Assembly: GCA_031373665.1 (NCBI GenBank)
Contig: JANMMZ010000029.1
Span: 1 to 64,000, forward strand
Origin: M3007 sp031373665
GTDB taxonomy: Bacteria; Bacteroidota; Bacteroidia; Chitinophagales; Saprospiraceae
Direction of reading: 5' to 3'
DNA: 64,000 bases
The position numbers were made by a program, and so were the translations under genes. The notes under the pieces were generated by a model that ran no database searches, was not told the origin of the DNA, and saw only the letters and a list, made by a program, of their open reading frames with translations. This document shows, one piece after another, positions 53,401 through 62,810 of the stretch. Positions within the stretch are counted from its first letter, which is position 1. Every line of letters begins with the position of its first letter.

Positions 53401-55926
53401 ATGCTGCCAACTAAAAAAGATCTACTCGAAGATCAAAATCCATTGATTGAAAACGTGAGCGCCGACGCGATTCGGTTTCAAATGCCGCAACCGACCAATT
53501 ACTCGGCATTTCAATCATTACTTTCTGTGCTCAGTCTGGTACTCTTAGGTGGGGTGAGCGTTTATTTGTACCTAAAAATAGAGCATCAGCCCTTATGGGT
53601 TACCCTTCCCTTCCTACTTTCCGCATTTGGAGCGGGGTTAGGTGTTGTATTGGAATTGGGGTTGTTGGTGACAGGAACGCCCTTTCAACTGATGCGGAGT
53701 CGTTTTACTACTTCCATCGAGATGTTCCGTTTTTTAAACCTTGCGCCGTTGGCCGGGAGTATATTCTTCTTCATTTGCTCATTCGCCATTCAGGATGAGG
53801 GGCTTCGCATGGCATTGTTGTATATTTCTGGTTTCATGACATTTGCGCTGGCTCCTGCGCTGTATTATGGCGGCTCAAAAGCCATCCTTCCACTGATCAT
53901 ATTGGCAATTCAGGTCGCTCAACTTGTTATCGTATTAGCATCTGGTATATTGCGAACACCTTATCACTTGGTGGGTATTTTCTTGATTGCTCAGGCTGTG
54001 ACACAGGCAACGGCATTTATCGTTTCCACGCAAACACCCCTCAAGAGTACTGGTTTTCATGTGCTCAGCACCGCTTCTGGATATTTATTGTTTCTAGCCA
54101 TCATGGAAGCCTTAAAAATCAATCCAAGAATTATTCAGGAAAAGACCATCGCTGTTACGGCAAATCCGCTCTTTTTTTGGGGTTTTATTGCCGTTTGTAT
54201 GGCCGGAGTTATGTTTACCATGAAGGCTTCCACTTCGACCTATAATAACTGGCGTTCCAAAGTAAGTAACCTGATCTGGTCACTTCAGTATTTTTTACTG
54301 ATCAGTGCCAAGCGGTTTCCTATTCCGAAAAATTTAAGTGAATTGTATAAAAACGGTACTCCAGCACCCAGTAAATTAAAGCCTTACTATCAACAACATC
54401 CTGAATATTTGCCAGAAGCATTGACGATTCCAGCAGTGGAAAGAATAGAAGGGAATGTAACGGCATTTGGAACATTAGTCAAGAAGGCAAAGAAAGCATT
54501 TAAGGTCATCGCCTTGCTGGATCATGTCTTTCCGCAAGCCGACTCCACGATGCCGCTTAAGAGCAAGCCGCGCATGAATATCTGGAGCGATGGCAGCGAT
54601 ATTTATCCGACTATTTTTACTAAAACACTGTTTGGATTCAGCCTTCCCATCAAGCATTTCAAAATAACACCCCCACCTGCTATTGATGCCTTCAAGGAAG
54701 GCCAGTTGCTGGCTTATCTTGGAGCATTTGGAATCGCCAACCCATTCTTAAAAAAAGCACCCGATCGTAAAGGTTATTTAATAATGGATTTTCGGTTTCT
54801 TGAAAAATATGAAACCAAACCAGATTATGAGCCTTATGGAGGCATTGCTTATTTTAAAGTAAACAGCGAGAAAAAAAGATTGGAACTTACCTCTATAATA
54901 ACGCCCAGAACCAATACGGAAATAGCAGTAAATCCTATGGATACCTCGTTTAGACGGGCAGAAAGCATGATTCTTGCTTCTATGTACTATCAAGTGATCA
55001 GTGGTAAGCATCTATCCGATATTCACATGACCTATAACCTGCTCGAAGTGGTATTACACAATGCTTTTGATGCGCAGGGTCAGTTCAATCATCCGTTAAG
55101 AACATTCATGTATTTGCACCTATTTTCGCATGAATTGGCTGAGGAATTGACTACCGAACACTTGGTACAAGATGGTGCTGTTTTCACTCAGATTTTTGCT
55201 ACTACACATGATGCTTTGATCAATCACCTCACCGATGAGTACCATAATTTTGAATACGCCGATGATGAGGACTTTGAATACCGTGCTGAAATCATGAAAA
55301 TGAACAATAATGAGATATTACCTAAGGCTTGCATCAATTGGGAATTGGAGTACGCTCATATCTGGCAGTGGTATGCTGATAGCCTAATAAATATTATTTA
55401 TAAAAATGATGCAGAAGTTCAAAACGATAAATACTTGCAGGATATGCTCCGTGGGTTAAAGGAGGTCTATTTCAATGGATTACCCACCCGTCATGATGAC
55501 TTACAAACGAGAAAGGGAGTATCACGATGGGCCTCGGATACTATACATCACCTAGTTGTCCGCCATCAGGTATATGGCACTTCTGGCATCAATTCTGCGA
55601 TGGATCCGCGCATCAGTTCGCCACAAATCCCGAAAGATGGCGGCACCCCTGGCGTGGATGAATGGCGTTCATTTCTCAGCGTGGGCTTAGCAACGGCTTG
55701 CTCCCGCTTTACCTTATTGTTAGGGTCAAACGACGAGAAATTCGTGTACTTATTGGACGGTGTTGATGTGAAATACAAAGATAAAATGGCGGTAGTCTTT
55801 GAAGGCTTACATGACAAATTGGTGGATTTGGACAAAAAATGGACAAGTAATTCGGAAGAACTGGAGTTCAATTATAATTATTTCCGTGCAGTGCCTTCTG
55901 TGATGCGTACAGGGGCAGGTTATTAG
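53401..55926 (+). CDS. Membrane protein with a C-terminal lipoxygenase-like domain
   Basis: The 841-residue protein has about eight membrane helices in the first 300 residues. A soluble C-terminal part (about 330-841) resembles lipoxygenases: HLSDIHMTYNLLEVVLHNAF, HPLRTFMYLHLFSHELAEEL, a later His in WASDTIHHLVVRHQVYG and the SSPQIP block. These line up with the iron-binding His motifs (SDxHxxxxxxE and HP...H) of the family, but the C-terminal Ile ligand is not obvious. The fusion of a membrane region to this domain is unusual. Adjacent to a patatin, it could oxidise freed polyunsaturated fatty acids. The assignment is by motif only. Confidence 0.6.
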   Translation: MLPTKKDLLEDQNPLIENVSADAIRFQMPQPTNYSAFQSLLSVLSLVLLGGVSVYLYLKIEHQPLWVTLPFLLSAFGAGLGVVLELGLLVTGTPFQLMRSRFTTSIEMFRFLNLAPLAGSIFFFICSFAIQDEGLRMALLYISGFMTFALAPALYYGGSKAILPLIILAIQVAQLVIVLASGILRTPYHLVGIFLIAQAVTQATAFIVSTQTPLKSTGFHVLSTASGYLLFLAIMEALKINPRIIQEKTIAVTANPLFFWGFIAVCMAGVMFTMKASTSTYNNWRSKVSNLIWSLQYFLLISAKRFPIPKNLSELYKNGTPAPSKLKPYYQQHPEYLPEALTIPAVERIEGNVTAFGTLVKKAKKAFKVIALLDHVFPQADSTMPLKSKPRMNIWSDGSDIYPTIFTKTLFGFSLPIKHFKITPPPAIDAFKEGQLLAYLGAFGIANPFLKKAPDRKGYLIMDFRFLEKYETKPDYEPYGGIAYFKVNSEKKRLELTSIITPRTNTEIAVNPMDTSFRRAESMILASMYYQVISGKHLSDIHMTYNLLEVVLHNAFDAQGQFNHPLRTFMYLHLFSHELAEELTTEHLVQDGAVFTQIFATTHDALINHLTDEYHNFEYADDEDFEYRAEIMKMNNNEILPKACINWELEYAHIWQWYADSLINIIYKNDAEVQNDKYLQDMLRGLKEVYFNGLPTRHDDLQTRKGVSRWASDTIHHLVVRHQVYGTSGINSAMDPRISSPQIPKDGGTPGVDEWRSFLSVGLATACSRFTLLLGSNDEKFVYLLDGVDVKYKDKMAVVFEGLHDKLVDLDKKWTSNSEELEFNYNYFRAVPSVMRTGAGY

Positions 55927-55945
55927 ATTTTGTAAACAAATAAAA

Positions 55946-55975
55946 TAGGGAAGGGATGTTGTCGTCCCTTCCCTA
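55946..55975 (+). terminator. Hairpin after the lipoxygenase-like gene
   Basis: TAGGGAAGGGA (55946-55956) and TCCCTTCCCTA (55965-55975) form a perfect 11-bp stem with an 8-base loop. It lies in the convergent gap before the pseudouridine synthase gene and could act in either direction. Confidence 0.55.
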
Positions 55976-56084
55976 AAATAGCTCCAGTGGCCACATCAAT
56001 TTGACAAACTTGCTTGGATAGAAATAAAAGACGAGTCTATTCTTTTGACCACTTGAGGCTAATTGAATTGCTGTAATGAATAGC

Positions 56085-56750
56085 CTATTCCCACCACTTC
56101 TCTTCCGGGAGCGGGGCTTCAATATTCAACACAATCTGCTGAACCGGGTGGATAAATGACATAGATCGGCAATGAAGAGCTATAGAAGCATCAGGCAGGG
56201 GCTGGCTCGCTCCGTATTTGAGGTCGCCCAGTATCACACAGCCCATTTCAGCCAATTGCACCCTGATCTGATGCGAACGCCCCGTGAGTGGGTTCACTTT
56301 CAGTAAGTAATGCTCGGAGGCGGTGCGTTCTATAAGTTTGTACTCGGTAATACTCTCTTTCGCATCACCATGAGGCTTTAGATAGGCTTTTACTAGATTT
56401 TTTTGATCGTCTTTGAGGAGAAAATGCCGCAATGTTCCAGTAGGTACTTCGGGGGCTTTCAGTACAATAGCCAAATAGGTTTTATCTACTTTTTTATTCC
56501 GAAACAACTCATTGAGCCGCCCAAGCGCCTTCTCGGTACGCGCAAACAAGACAGCCCCACTAACAGGGCGATCTATACGGTGGACAGGATGGAGATATAC
56601 CGCCCCAGGTTTGTCATATTGCACCTTAATATAGGCTTTAGCCCAGTCAGTCAGCGTTTCATCGCCAGTTTGGTCGCCTTGTACCAACCAGCCGGCTGGT
56701 TTATTTACAGCCAGAATATGGTTGTCTTCATAGATAATAGTTGGTTTCAT
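56085..56750 (-). CDS. RluA-family pseudouridine synthase
   Basis: The 221-residue enzyme has the RluA catalytic motif HPVHRIDRPVSGAVLFAR with the active Asp, the block KTYLAIV and LTGRSHQIRVQLAEMGC followed by LGDLKYG. It isomerises uridine to pseudouridine in RNA. It has no S4 domain, so it belongs to the small RluA branch. Its ATG shares one base with the stop of the PBP1A gene, so the two are translationally coupled. Confidence 0.92.
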   Translation of the reverse strand: MKPTIIYEDNHILAVNKPAGWLVQGDQTGDETLTDWAKAYIKVQYDKPGAVYLHPVHRIDRPVSGAVLFARTEKALGRLNELFRNKKVDKTYLAIVLKAPEVPTGTLRHFLLKDDQKNLVKAYLKPHGDAKESITEYKLIERTASEHYLLKVNPLTGRSHQIRVQLAEMGCVILGDLKYGASQPLPDASIALHCRSMSFIHPVQQIVLNIEAPLPEEKWWE

Positions 56751-59419
56751 TAGCCTCGGTCTTCGTTTTTATCTTTTTCCTTTTTCTTTTTGTCCTTGTC
56801 GTCGTCTTTATCTTTATCCTTGCCTTTGAAAGGAAAAATCGTCTTCAATAACCCTTTCTTCTCTTTCTTGGTATCATCTGATTTATTATCACCATCCTTC
56901 ACCATTTCTACTTCTAATTCACCACCAGGGGTTTCTTCTATTGTTTTGGGGCCTCTCCATTTCGCCTCTATCGAATCTCTAAAGGTAGAGTCCTGCATTA
57001 AGGTATTGAAAGAATCTGGTTTGATACCGATCCAAGGGTAACAGCCAAGGGCATTGGATACTTCGGGTTTTGGATCTGGGAATTTTTCTTGAACCAACCG
57101 CCCTAATTTCTTGTCATTGGCCACTTTGTGCCAAAACCAAGCCACGATAGGCAACGCCATAGCAGAGCCTTGACCGAGCGTCATAGACCTGAATCGCACA
57201 GCAGGACTTTCGGCACCTACCCATGCACCTGTCACCATATATGGATTAAAACACATAAACCAACCATCTGAGTTGTTTTGGGTAGTACCAGTTTTACCTG
57301 CGAAATCGGAGGTCAACCCATACCCACGACGCATACGCGATCCCGTACCACGGTCTATTACGTTTTGAAGCATTTCTGTCATCAACGAAGCCTGATAAGG
57401 AGTCAGTGCTTCTACATTTGGTCCCAGTTTTGGGTTGAGCGAAAGTTCTTTTTTGTAATCATATATGACTACACCATCGCGATTGACGATTTTGAGTACG
57501 GTCACCGGATCAGGCCGAACGCCTTTATTGGCAATGGTGCCATATACCTTCATCATATCGTATAGGGATATATCGGCCGCGCCGAGGCTAATCCCGTATT
57601 CACGCTTGAGTTTGGTTGTTACGCCCATTTGAGCAGCCAAATCTATGGTTTTTTGAATGCCCACTTTTTCTATAAGTTGAGCCGCCACCACATTCACTGA
57701 TTTGGTTAAGGCGCCCTCCATGGTGTACCAGCCACCATACCGTTCGTCGGAGTTGTGGGGTTCCCAATCTATTATTTTTTTAATTTGATTTGGGAAATAT
57801 TGGCAGGGCTTGATACTATCCCTGATGGCTGCTGCATATACAATAGGCTTAAAAGTGGAGCCTACTTGGCGTTTGCTGAGGTTGTGATCAAATTTAAACT
57901 GCTTAAAATTAATCCCGCCGACCCAAGCACGTACGTATCCAGTTTTATGATCCATTGCCATGAACCCGCAATTGAGCATCAAGAAATAATACCTAACCGA
58001 ATCCAAGGGACTCATAGTGGTATCCACTTCCGATCCTCCATTTTTCCAACCGAAAACAGTCATTTTTACCGGTGTTTCGAAGGCTTTCAAGGCCTCTACT
58101 TCGCTAAGTCCGGCTTCTTTGTAAGTATCCCAGCGTTGGCTGCGTTTTATTTGTTCTGTGATCCATTTGTCATCGCCCCAAGCCTTTTCTTGTTTGTAGT
58201 TTTTCCAGTGCTGATTAAACTGTTTTTGCAGGTCACCCATGTGCTTTTGCACGGCCTCTTCTGCATATTGCTGCATTTTACTGTGTACAGTAGTATATAT
58301 TTTTAGGCCATCAGTGTAAAGATTGTACTTCGCACCATTTTCTTTCCTATACTTCTCTAGCAAATCGGGCATAACATCAGTACGCAGGTATTCCCTGAAA
58401 TAAGTCCCCAATCCATCATTATTGCTATCCACATTGTAGCGTTTGGCACCCACGGGTTTCTTACTCAAGTCTTCAAATTCTTTTTCTGTCATGTGCCCAT
58501 TGTTTACCATTTGGCGCATCACGATATTCCTTCTTTTCTTGGCATTTTCAGGGTTTCGCACTGGATTGTAAAGGGTAGAACCTTTGAGCATACCGACCAG
58601 CGCAGAGGCTTGATCCACCGATAGATCCTTGGGTTTTTTATTGAAATACTGTCGAGATGCCACATTGATACCAAATATTTCACCTCCAAACGGAACTGTA
58701 TTTAGGTAAAGACTTAGCAATTCGGGCTTGGTATAAACTTGTTCTAGGCGTACTGAGATAAAGTTTTCCCGTATTTTGCTCACGATAATCCCCAAGCCAG
58801 GAACCACATATTCTTTGCGGGGATAAAGATTTTTGGCCAATTGTTGGCTGAGCGTCGAGCCGCCGCCCAGTTCTTTTTTGCCAGAAAGCATACCATACCC
58901 TACGCGTACCCAACTTTGAAGGTCAATACCACTGTGTTCAAGAAAACGGCGGTCTTCTGTAGCAATAAGCGCATTGATGATATGATCTGAAACATTATCC
59001 AAAGAGATAGCCGTCCTGTTTTCAATAAAATATTTACCGATCATGATACTATCCACCGAGTAAATTTCGGTAGAGTTGGCTGTTTCCACATTCTTTAGTT
59101 CCTCATTGGTTGGCAGGCTTCCAAATACGCCAACCCAAACACCCAAAACCAAGACCAACAAGGTGTTAAATCCCCACTTGAAAAGAGTCCCAATCCAACC
59201 TAAAATCCCTCCGATTAGAGGAAATTTAGTTTTGAAGTTGCCCCACTGCGTCCTTACAGGTGCCGTAAAGCCCATCCAAGCATTGGTAAGGGGAGAAAAA
59301 AGCATCCTAACCGGAGCCGTTATTTTTGCCCAAAGCATAGCAATGGGAGCGAGCAATACACCAAACCAGTTGGCGATGACGCGAATTTTATGGGTAATAT
59401 TTTGAATAAAATTGCTCAT
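56750..59419 (-). CDS. mrcA: Penicillin-binding protein 1A (bifunctional transglycosylase/transpeptidase)
   Basis: The 889-residue protein polymerises and cross-links peptidoglycan. One membrane helix lies at about 80-100. The GT51 domain has E155 in ATEDRRFLEHSGID and GGGSTLSQQLAKNLYP at 185-200. The transpeptidase has S521 in GSTFKP, SVN in TKSVNVVAAQ and the KTGTTQNNSDGWF motif. An amphipathic 70-residue N-terminal leader and a very basic/acidic C-terminal tail of Lys and Asp residues are unusual additions. It is upstream of an RluA-type gene. Confidence 0.95.
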   Translation of the reverse strand: MSNFIQNITHKIRVIANWFGVLLAPIAMLWAKITAPVRMLFSPLTNAWMGFTAPVRTQWGNFKTKFPLIGGILGWIGTLFKWGFNTLLVLVLGVWVGVFGSLPTNEELKNVETANSTEIYSVDSIMIGKYFIENRTAISLDNVSDHIINALIATEDRRFLEHSGIDLQSWVRVGYGMLSGKKELGGGSTLSQQLAKNLYPRKEYVVPGLGIIVSKIRENFISVRLEQVYTKPELLSLYLNTVPFGGEIFGINVASRQYFNKKPKDLSVDQASALVGMLKGSTLYNPVRNPENAKKRRNIVMRQMVNNGHMTEKEFEDLSKKPVGAKRYNVDSNNDGLGTYFREYLRTDVMPDLLEKYRKENGAKYNLYTDGLKIYTTVHSKMQQYAEEAVQKHMGDLQKQFNQHWKNYKQEKAWGDDKWITEQIKRSQRWDTYKEAGLSEVEALKAFETPVKMTVFGWKNGGSEVDTTMSPLDSVRYYFLMLNCGFMAMDHKTGYVRAWVGGINFKQFKFDHNLSKRQVGSTFKPIVYAAAIRDSIKPCQYFPNQIKKIIDWEPHNSDERYGGWYTMEGALTKSVNVVAAQLIEKVGIQKTIDLAAQMGVTTKLKREYGISLGAADISLYDMMKVYGTIANKGVRPDPVTVLKIVNRDGVVIYDYKKELSLNPKLGPNVEALTPYQASLMTEMLQNVIDRGTGSRMRRGYGLTSDFAGKTGTTQNNSDGWFMCFNPYMVTGAWVGAESPAVRFRSMTLGQGSAMALPIVAWFWHKVANDKKLGRLVQEKFPDPKPEVSNALGCYPWIGIKPDSFNTLMQDSTFRDSIEAKWRGPKTIEETPGGELEVEMVKDGDNKSDDTKKEKKGLLKTIFPFKGKDKDKDDDKDKKKKEKDKNEDRG

Positions 59420-59572
59420 AGTAATTGAAAATCAATGATTTACACCAGATTTTCATCAATAAATGTGTTTTAGAACGTGCGAAGGTAGAGAAAAAGGAAT
59501 TGCCAGAGGATTAATTCTTTTTATTATTTCGTGTCCTTGAAAAAGATCTTTAAAAGTCTCTAAAAAAACCGA

Positions 59573-59580
59573 TAATTTTG
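59573..59580 (+). promoter_or_regulatory. Bacteroidota -7 element for nadA
   Basis: TAATTTTG is an exact TAnnTTTG match 23 bases before the ATG of nadA. Confidence 0.55.
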
Positions 59581-59602
59581 CGGCTCAATAAATATCAATA
59601 CA

Positions 59603-60610
59603 ATGAACATAGCAGTTGCTGAAAAAAAACTTGAGAAGGTTGGATTTTTAGACTTGGAGGTTGACCCAACCTTAGACCTCGTTGCGGAAATCAATCGCTT
59701 GAAGAAAGAAAAAAACGCCGTTATTCTAGCGCATTACTATCAAGATTCTGATATTCAGGATGTTGCCGATTATATAGGGGACTCTTTGGGTTTGTCTCAA
59801 GAAGCGGCTAAGACCAAAGCCGATATCATTGTTTTTGCGGGGGTACATTTCATGGCCGAAACGGCTAAGATGTTGTCGCCCCATAAAAAAGTGTTACTAC
59901 CCGATTTAAAAGCAGGTTGTTCGTTGGCTGATTCATGCCCGCCAGCCTTGTTCAAAAAATTCAAAGAGAAATACCCCGATCACATCGTGGTGAGTTACAT
60001 CAACTGTACGGCTGAACTCAAAACCCTCACTGATATTTGCTGTACCAGTACCAATGCTGTCCAGATCATAGAAAGTATTCCCAAGGATCAGCCTATTATT
60101 TTTGCTCCAGATAAAAACCTAGGTGCCTATTTGATCAAAAAAACGGGCCGCGACATGGTGCTCTGGAACGGGGCTTGTATGGTGCATGAAATATTCAGCC
60201 ATGAGCGCATTGTCAAATTGCAACAGCGACACCCCAATGCTAAGTTTATAGCGCATCCGGAGTGCGAAGCCCACATATTGGATATGGCCGATTATATAGG
60301 CAGTACTACTGGTTTGTTAAAATACACGATCAATGACCCTTGCAACGAATTCATTGTGGCCACAGAATCGGGTATATTGCACCAAATGCAAAAGTCAAGC
60401 CCTCACAAGACCTTTATCCCAGCACCGCCCAACAACAATTGTGCTTGCAATGACTGCCCGCATATGAAATTGAATACGCTGGAAAAACTCTATCTGTGTA
60501 TGCAGTATGAATTGCCAGAAGTATTACTTCAAGATTGGGTGATCAATAAAGGTCGCGCTTCTATTGATCGCATGTTGGAGGTTTCCGCAAAAGCGGGTCT
60601 GATTAGTTGA
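59603..60610 (+). CDS. nadA: Quinolinate synthase
   Basis: The 335-residue protein condenses iminoaspartate with dihydroxyacetone phosphate to quinolinate, the first ring of NAD. It carries AVILAHYYQDSDIQDVADYIGDSLG, FAGVHFMAETAKMLSP, the Cys-containing KAGCSLADSCP and HPECEAHI that, with the CNDCPHM block, bind the 4Fe-4S cluster, and the NNNCACNDCPHM terminus. RecR follows 14 bp downstream. NadB is not in this window. Confidence 0.96.
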   Translation: MNIAVAEKKLEKVGFLDLEVDPTLDLVAEINRLKKEKNAVILAHYYQDSDIQDVADYIGDSLGLSQEAAKTKADIIVFAGVHFMAETAKMLSPHKKVLLPDLKAGCSLADSCPPALFKKFKEKYPDHIVVSYINCTAELKTLTDICCTSTNAVQIIESIPKDQPIIFAPDKNLGAYLIKKTGRDMVLWNGACMVHEIFSHERIVKLQQRHPNAKFIAHPECEAHILDMADYIGSTTGLLKYTINDPCNEFIVATESGILHQMQKSSPHKTFIPAPPNNNCACNDCPHMKLNTLEKLYLCMQYELPEVLLQDWVINKGRASIDRMLEVSAKAGLIS

Positions 60611-60623
60611 ACCAAGCATTTAC

Positions 60624-61229
60624 ATGAATTTCTCGTCCAAACTTATTGAGCAGGCAGTAGATGCCTTTGCCAGCCTACCAGGCATAGGCCGTAAAACGGC
60701 ATTGCGCCTTGTATTGCACTTGCTAAAACAAGATAAATCTTTCACAGAACAGTATGCCGCAGCCTTGGTGCATATGCGCGAAGGTATCAAAGACTGCAAA
60801 ACCTGTCACAACCTTGCCGATGAAGACACTTGCCAAATTTGTGGTGACCGCCGCCGCGATCGCTCGGTGATCTGCGTGGTAGAAACCGTGCGTGACCTCA
60901 TGGCAATAGAGGATACCAACCAATTTAGGGGTCTATACCACGTACTAGGTGGCATTATTTCGCCCATTGAAGGCATTGGCCCAAGCGATCTTAACATTGA
61001 TACATTGGCTCAACGAGTGGCCTTGGGAGAAATAAAAGAAATAATTATGGCCATCAGCCCAACCATTGAGGGCGAAACTACGATCTATTATATATCGAAG
61101 AAACTACAGGGCACTTCCGTGAACGTTAGTACCATTGCTAGGGGCGTATCTTTTGGCGGTGATCTCGAATATGCAGACGAAATGACACTCGGAAGGTCAA
61201 TAGTATCTAGGATTCCGTACCATAGTTAA
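60624..61229 (+). CDS. recR: Recombination mediator protein RecR
   Basis: The 201-residue protein has an N-terminal helix-hairpin-helix (SLPGIGRKTALRLVLHLL), the Cys4 zinc finger (CKTCHNLADEDTCQIC), the TOPRIM domain (VICVVETVRDLMAIEDT, GPSDL) and the C-terminal GVSFGGDLEYADEMTLGRSI. With RecF and RecO it loads RecA at gaps. It is co-directional with nadA. Confidence 0.96.
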   Translation: MNFSSKLIEQAVDAFASLPGIGRKTALRLVLHLLKQDKSFTEQYAAALVHMREGIKDCKTCHNLADEDTCQICGDRRRDRSVICVVETVRDLMAIEDTNQFRGLYHVLGGIISPIEGIGPSDLNIDTLAQRVALGEIKEIIMAISPTIEGETTIYYISKKLQGTSVNVSTIARGVSFGGDLEYADEMTLGRSIVSRIPYHS

Positions 61230-61335
61230 AAATTTGGCGAAATATTATTTGAATTTGGTCTATTTTATTAGCAATATAGAATGTTAATACGCCGTTATTG
61301 GTCGGTTTTCATAATATAGTTTGGTTTCACTGTTA

Positions 61336-61343
61336 TACCTTTG
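61336..61343 (+). promoter_or_regulatory. Bacteroidota -7 element for lpxC-fabZ
   Basis: TACCTTTG is an exact TAnnTTTG match 21 bases before the ATG at 61364. Confidence 0.55.
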
Positions 61344-61363
61344 CTCCTTGAAATTATTATAAT

Positions 61364-62764
61364 ATGAAACAGTCAACGATTTCAAATCCTATTTCTATTC
61401 AAGGGGTTGGGCTTCATACTGGAAAAAGTGTTACACTGACGTTTAAACCGGCGGTAGCCAATTCAGGCTATCGGTTTCAGCGCGTTGATCTGCCAGAAGA
61501 GCCTATCATTGCAGCAGATGTCAAATTAGTGGTATCTACCAATAGAAGTACGACCCTCAAAAATGGAGAAGCACAAGTATCTACGGTAGAACATGTGCTT
61601 TCTGCATTGGCTGGCTTGCAGATAGACAACGTCTTGATGGAGATAGATGGCCCTGAGATGCCGATCATGGATGGCACATCTCTGCCTTTCGTAGAGGCGC
61701 TGAACAGTGTAGGACGTGAAACATTGGAGGCCGAACGCGAGTATTTTGTGATCACTGAACCGATTTCATACAAAGATGAGGTAACAGGAACCGAATTATT
61801 GGCATTGCCAAACGATCATTTTGAGGCAACCGTAATGATTGATTTTAAGTCAAAGGTGTTATTGCAGCAATATGCTTCGCTCGACAGCCTTGATAATTAT
61901 CAGTCGGAAATAGCACCATGCCGCACTTTTGTGTTTTTGCACGAGTTGGAAAAACTACTCGAACTGGGGCTAATAAAAGGTGGCGATTTGGATAATGCCA
62001 TTGTGATTGCCGACCGCGAAATGGAACAGGAGGAATTGGATATTTTGGCTAAAAAACTCAACAAGCCATCCATCACGGTGGATACAGCAGGGGTTTTGAA
62101 TACTATAAAACTTCATTTTCAGAATGAACCTGCCCGGCACAAGTTATTGGACGTAGTAGGCGATTTGGCCTTGGTTGGAAAACCAATATTGGGTAAAATA
62201 GTGGCCAGCAAACCGGGGCATACTGCAAATGTAGAATTTGCAAAGATCCTTAAAAAGCGCATGTTGGAACAACGACGGTTGGTGGGCGTTCCAAAATATG
62301 ACCCTGATAAAGAGCCAGTGTATGATATCAACGGAGTGATGAATCTTTTGCCTCATCGGTATCCGTTTTTATTGGTTGATAAAATCATTGAAATCAGCGA
62401 GCAGCATGTGGTAGGTATCAAAAATATCACGATGAATGAGGCCTTTTTTCAAGGACATTTTCCGGGCAATCCAGTATTTCCTGGTGTGTTACAAATAGAG
62501 GCCATGGCACAGACAGGCGGCATTTTGGCACTCCACAACGTTCAAGATAAAGGGAATTGGGATACATACTTCTTAAAAATAGATCATACTAAATTTAAAG
62601 CCAAAGTAAGCCCCGGTGACACCCTAATACTTAAATTAGAACTGATAGAACCTATTCGTAGGGGAATTGTTCATATGCAAGGTACAGCCTATGTAGGCAG
62701 TAAGATAGTTTCAGAAGGAGAACTCACGGCACAAATAGTACGCCGTAAAACAGAAAACCTATAA
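61364..62764 (+). CDS. lpxC-fabZ: Fused LpxC deacetylase / FabZ dehydratase
   Basis: The 466-residue protein joins two enzymes. Residues about 1-305 are LpxC, which deacetylates UDP-3-O-acyl-GlcNAc in lipid A synthesis; zinc ligands are in VSTVEHVLSALAGL and HFQNEPARHKLLDVVGDL, and the catalytic His in GKIVASKPGHTANVEF. Residues about 325-460 are FabZ, with the active His in GHFPGNPVFPGVLQIEAMAQ. The fusion is a hallmark of Bacteroidota and makes both enzymes in equal amounts. lpxA follows. Confidence 0.97.
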   Translation: MKQSTISNPISIQGVGLHTGKSVTLTFKPAVANSGYRFQRVDLPEEPIIAADVKLVVSTNRSTTLKNGEAQVSTVEHVLSALAGLQIDNVLMEIDGPEMPIMDGTSLPFVEALNSVGRETLEAEREYFVITEPISYKDEVTGTELLALPNDHFEATVMIDFKSKVLLQQYASLDSLDNYQSEIAPCRTFVFLHELEKLLELGLIKGGDLDNAIVIADREMEQEELDILAKKLNKPSITVDTAGVLNTIKLHFQNEPARHKLLDVVGDLALVGKPILGKIVASKPGHTANVEFAKILKKRMLEQRRLVGVPKYDPDKEPVYDINGVMNLLPHRYPFLLVDKIIEISEQHVVGIKNITMNEAFFQGHFPGNPVFPGVLQIEAMAQTGGILALHNVQDKGNWDTYFLKIDHTKFKAKVSPGDTLILKLELIEPIRRGIVHMQGTAYVGSKIVSEGELTAQIVRRKTENL

Positions 62765-62810
62765 TCCATTAATTCTTAGTCTCAAAGCCAAGCAACTAAC
62801 ATTTTATTCG

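Noticed and set aside
55566..55871. A 101-codon minus-strand frame within the lipoxygenase-like gene
   Set aside because: It is antisense to a conserved coding region and has no domain of its own.
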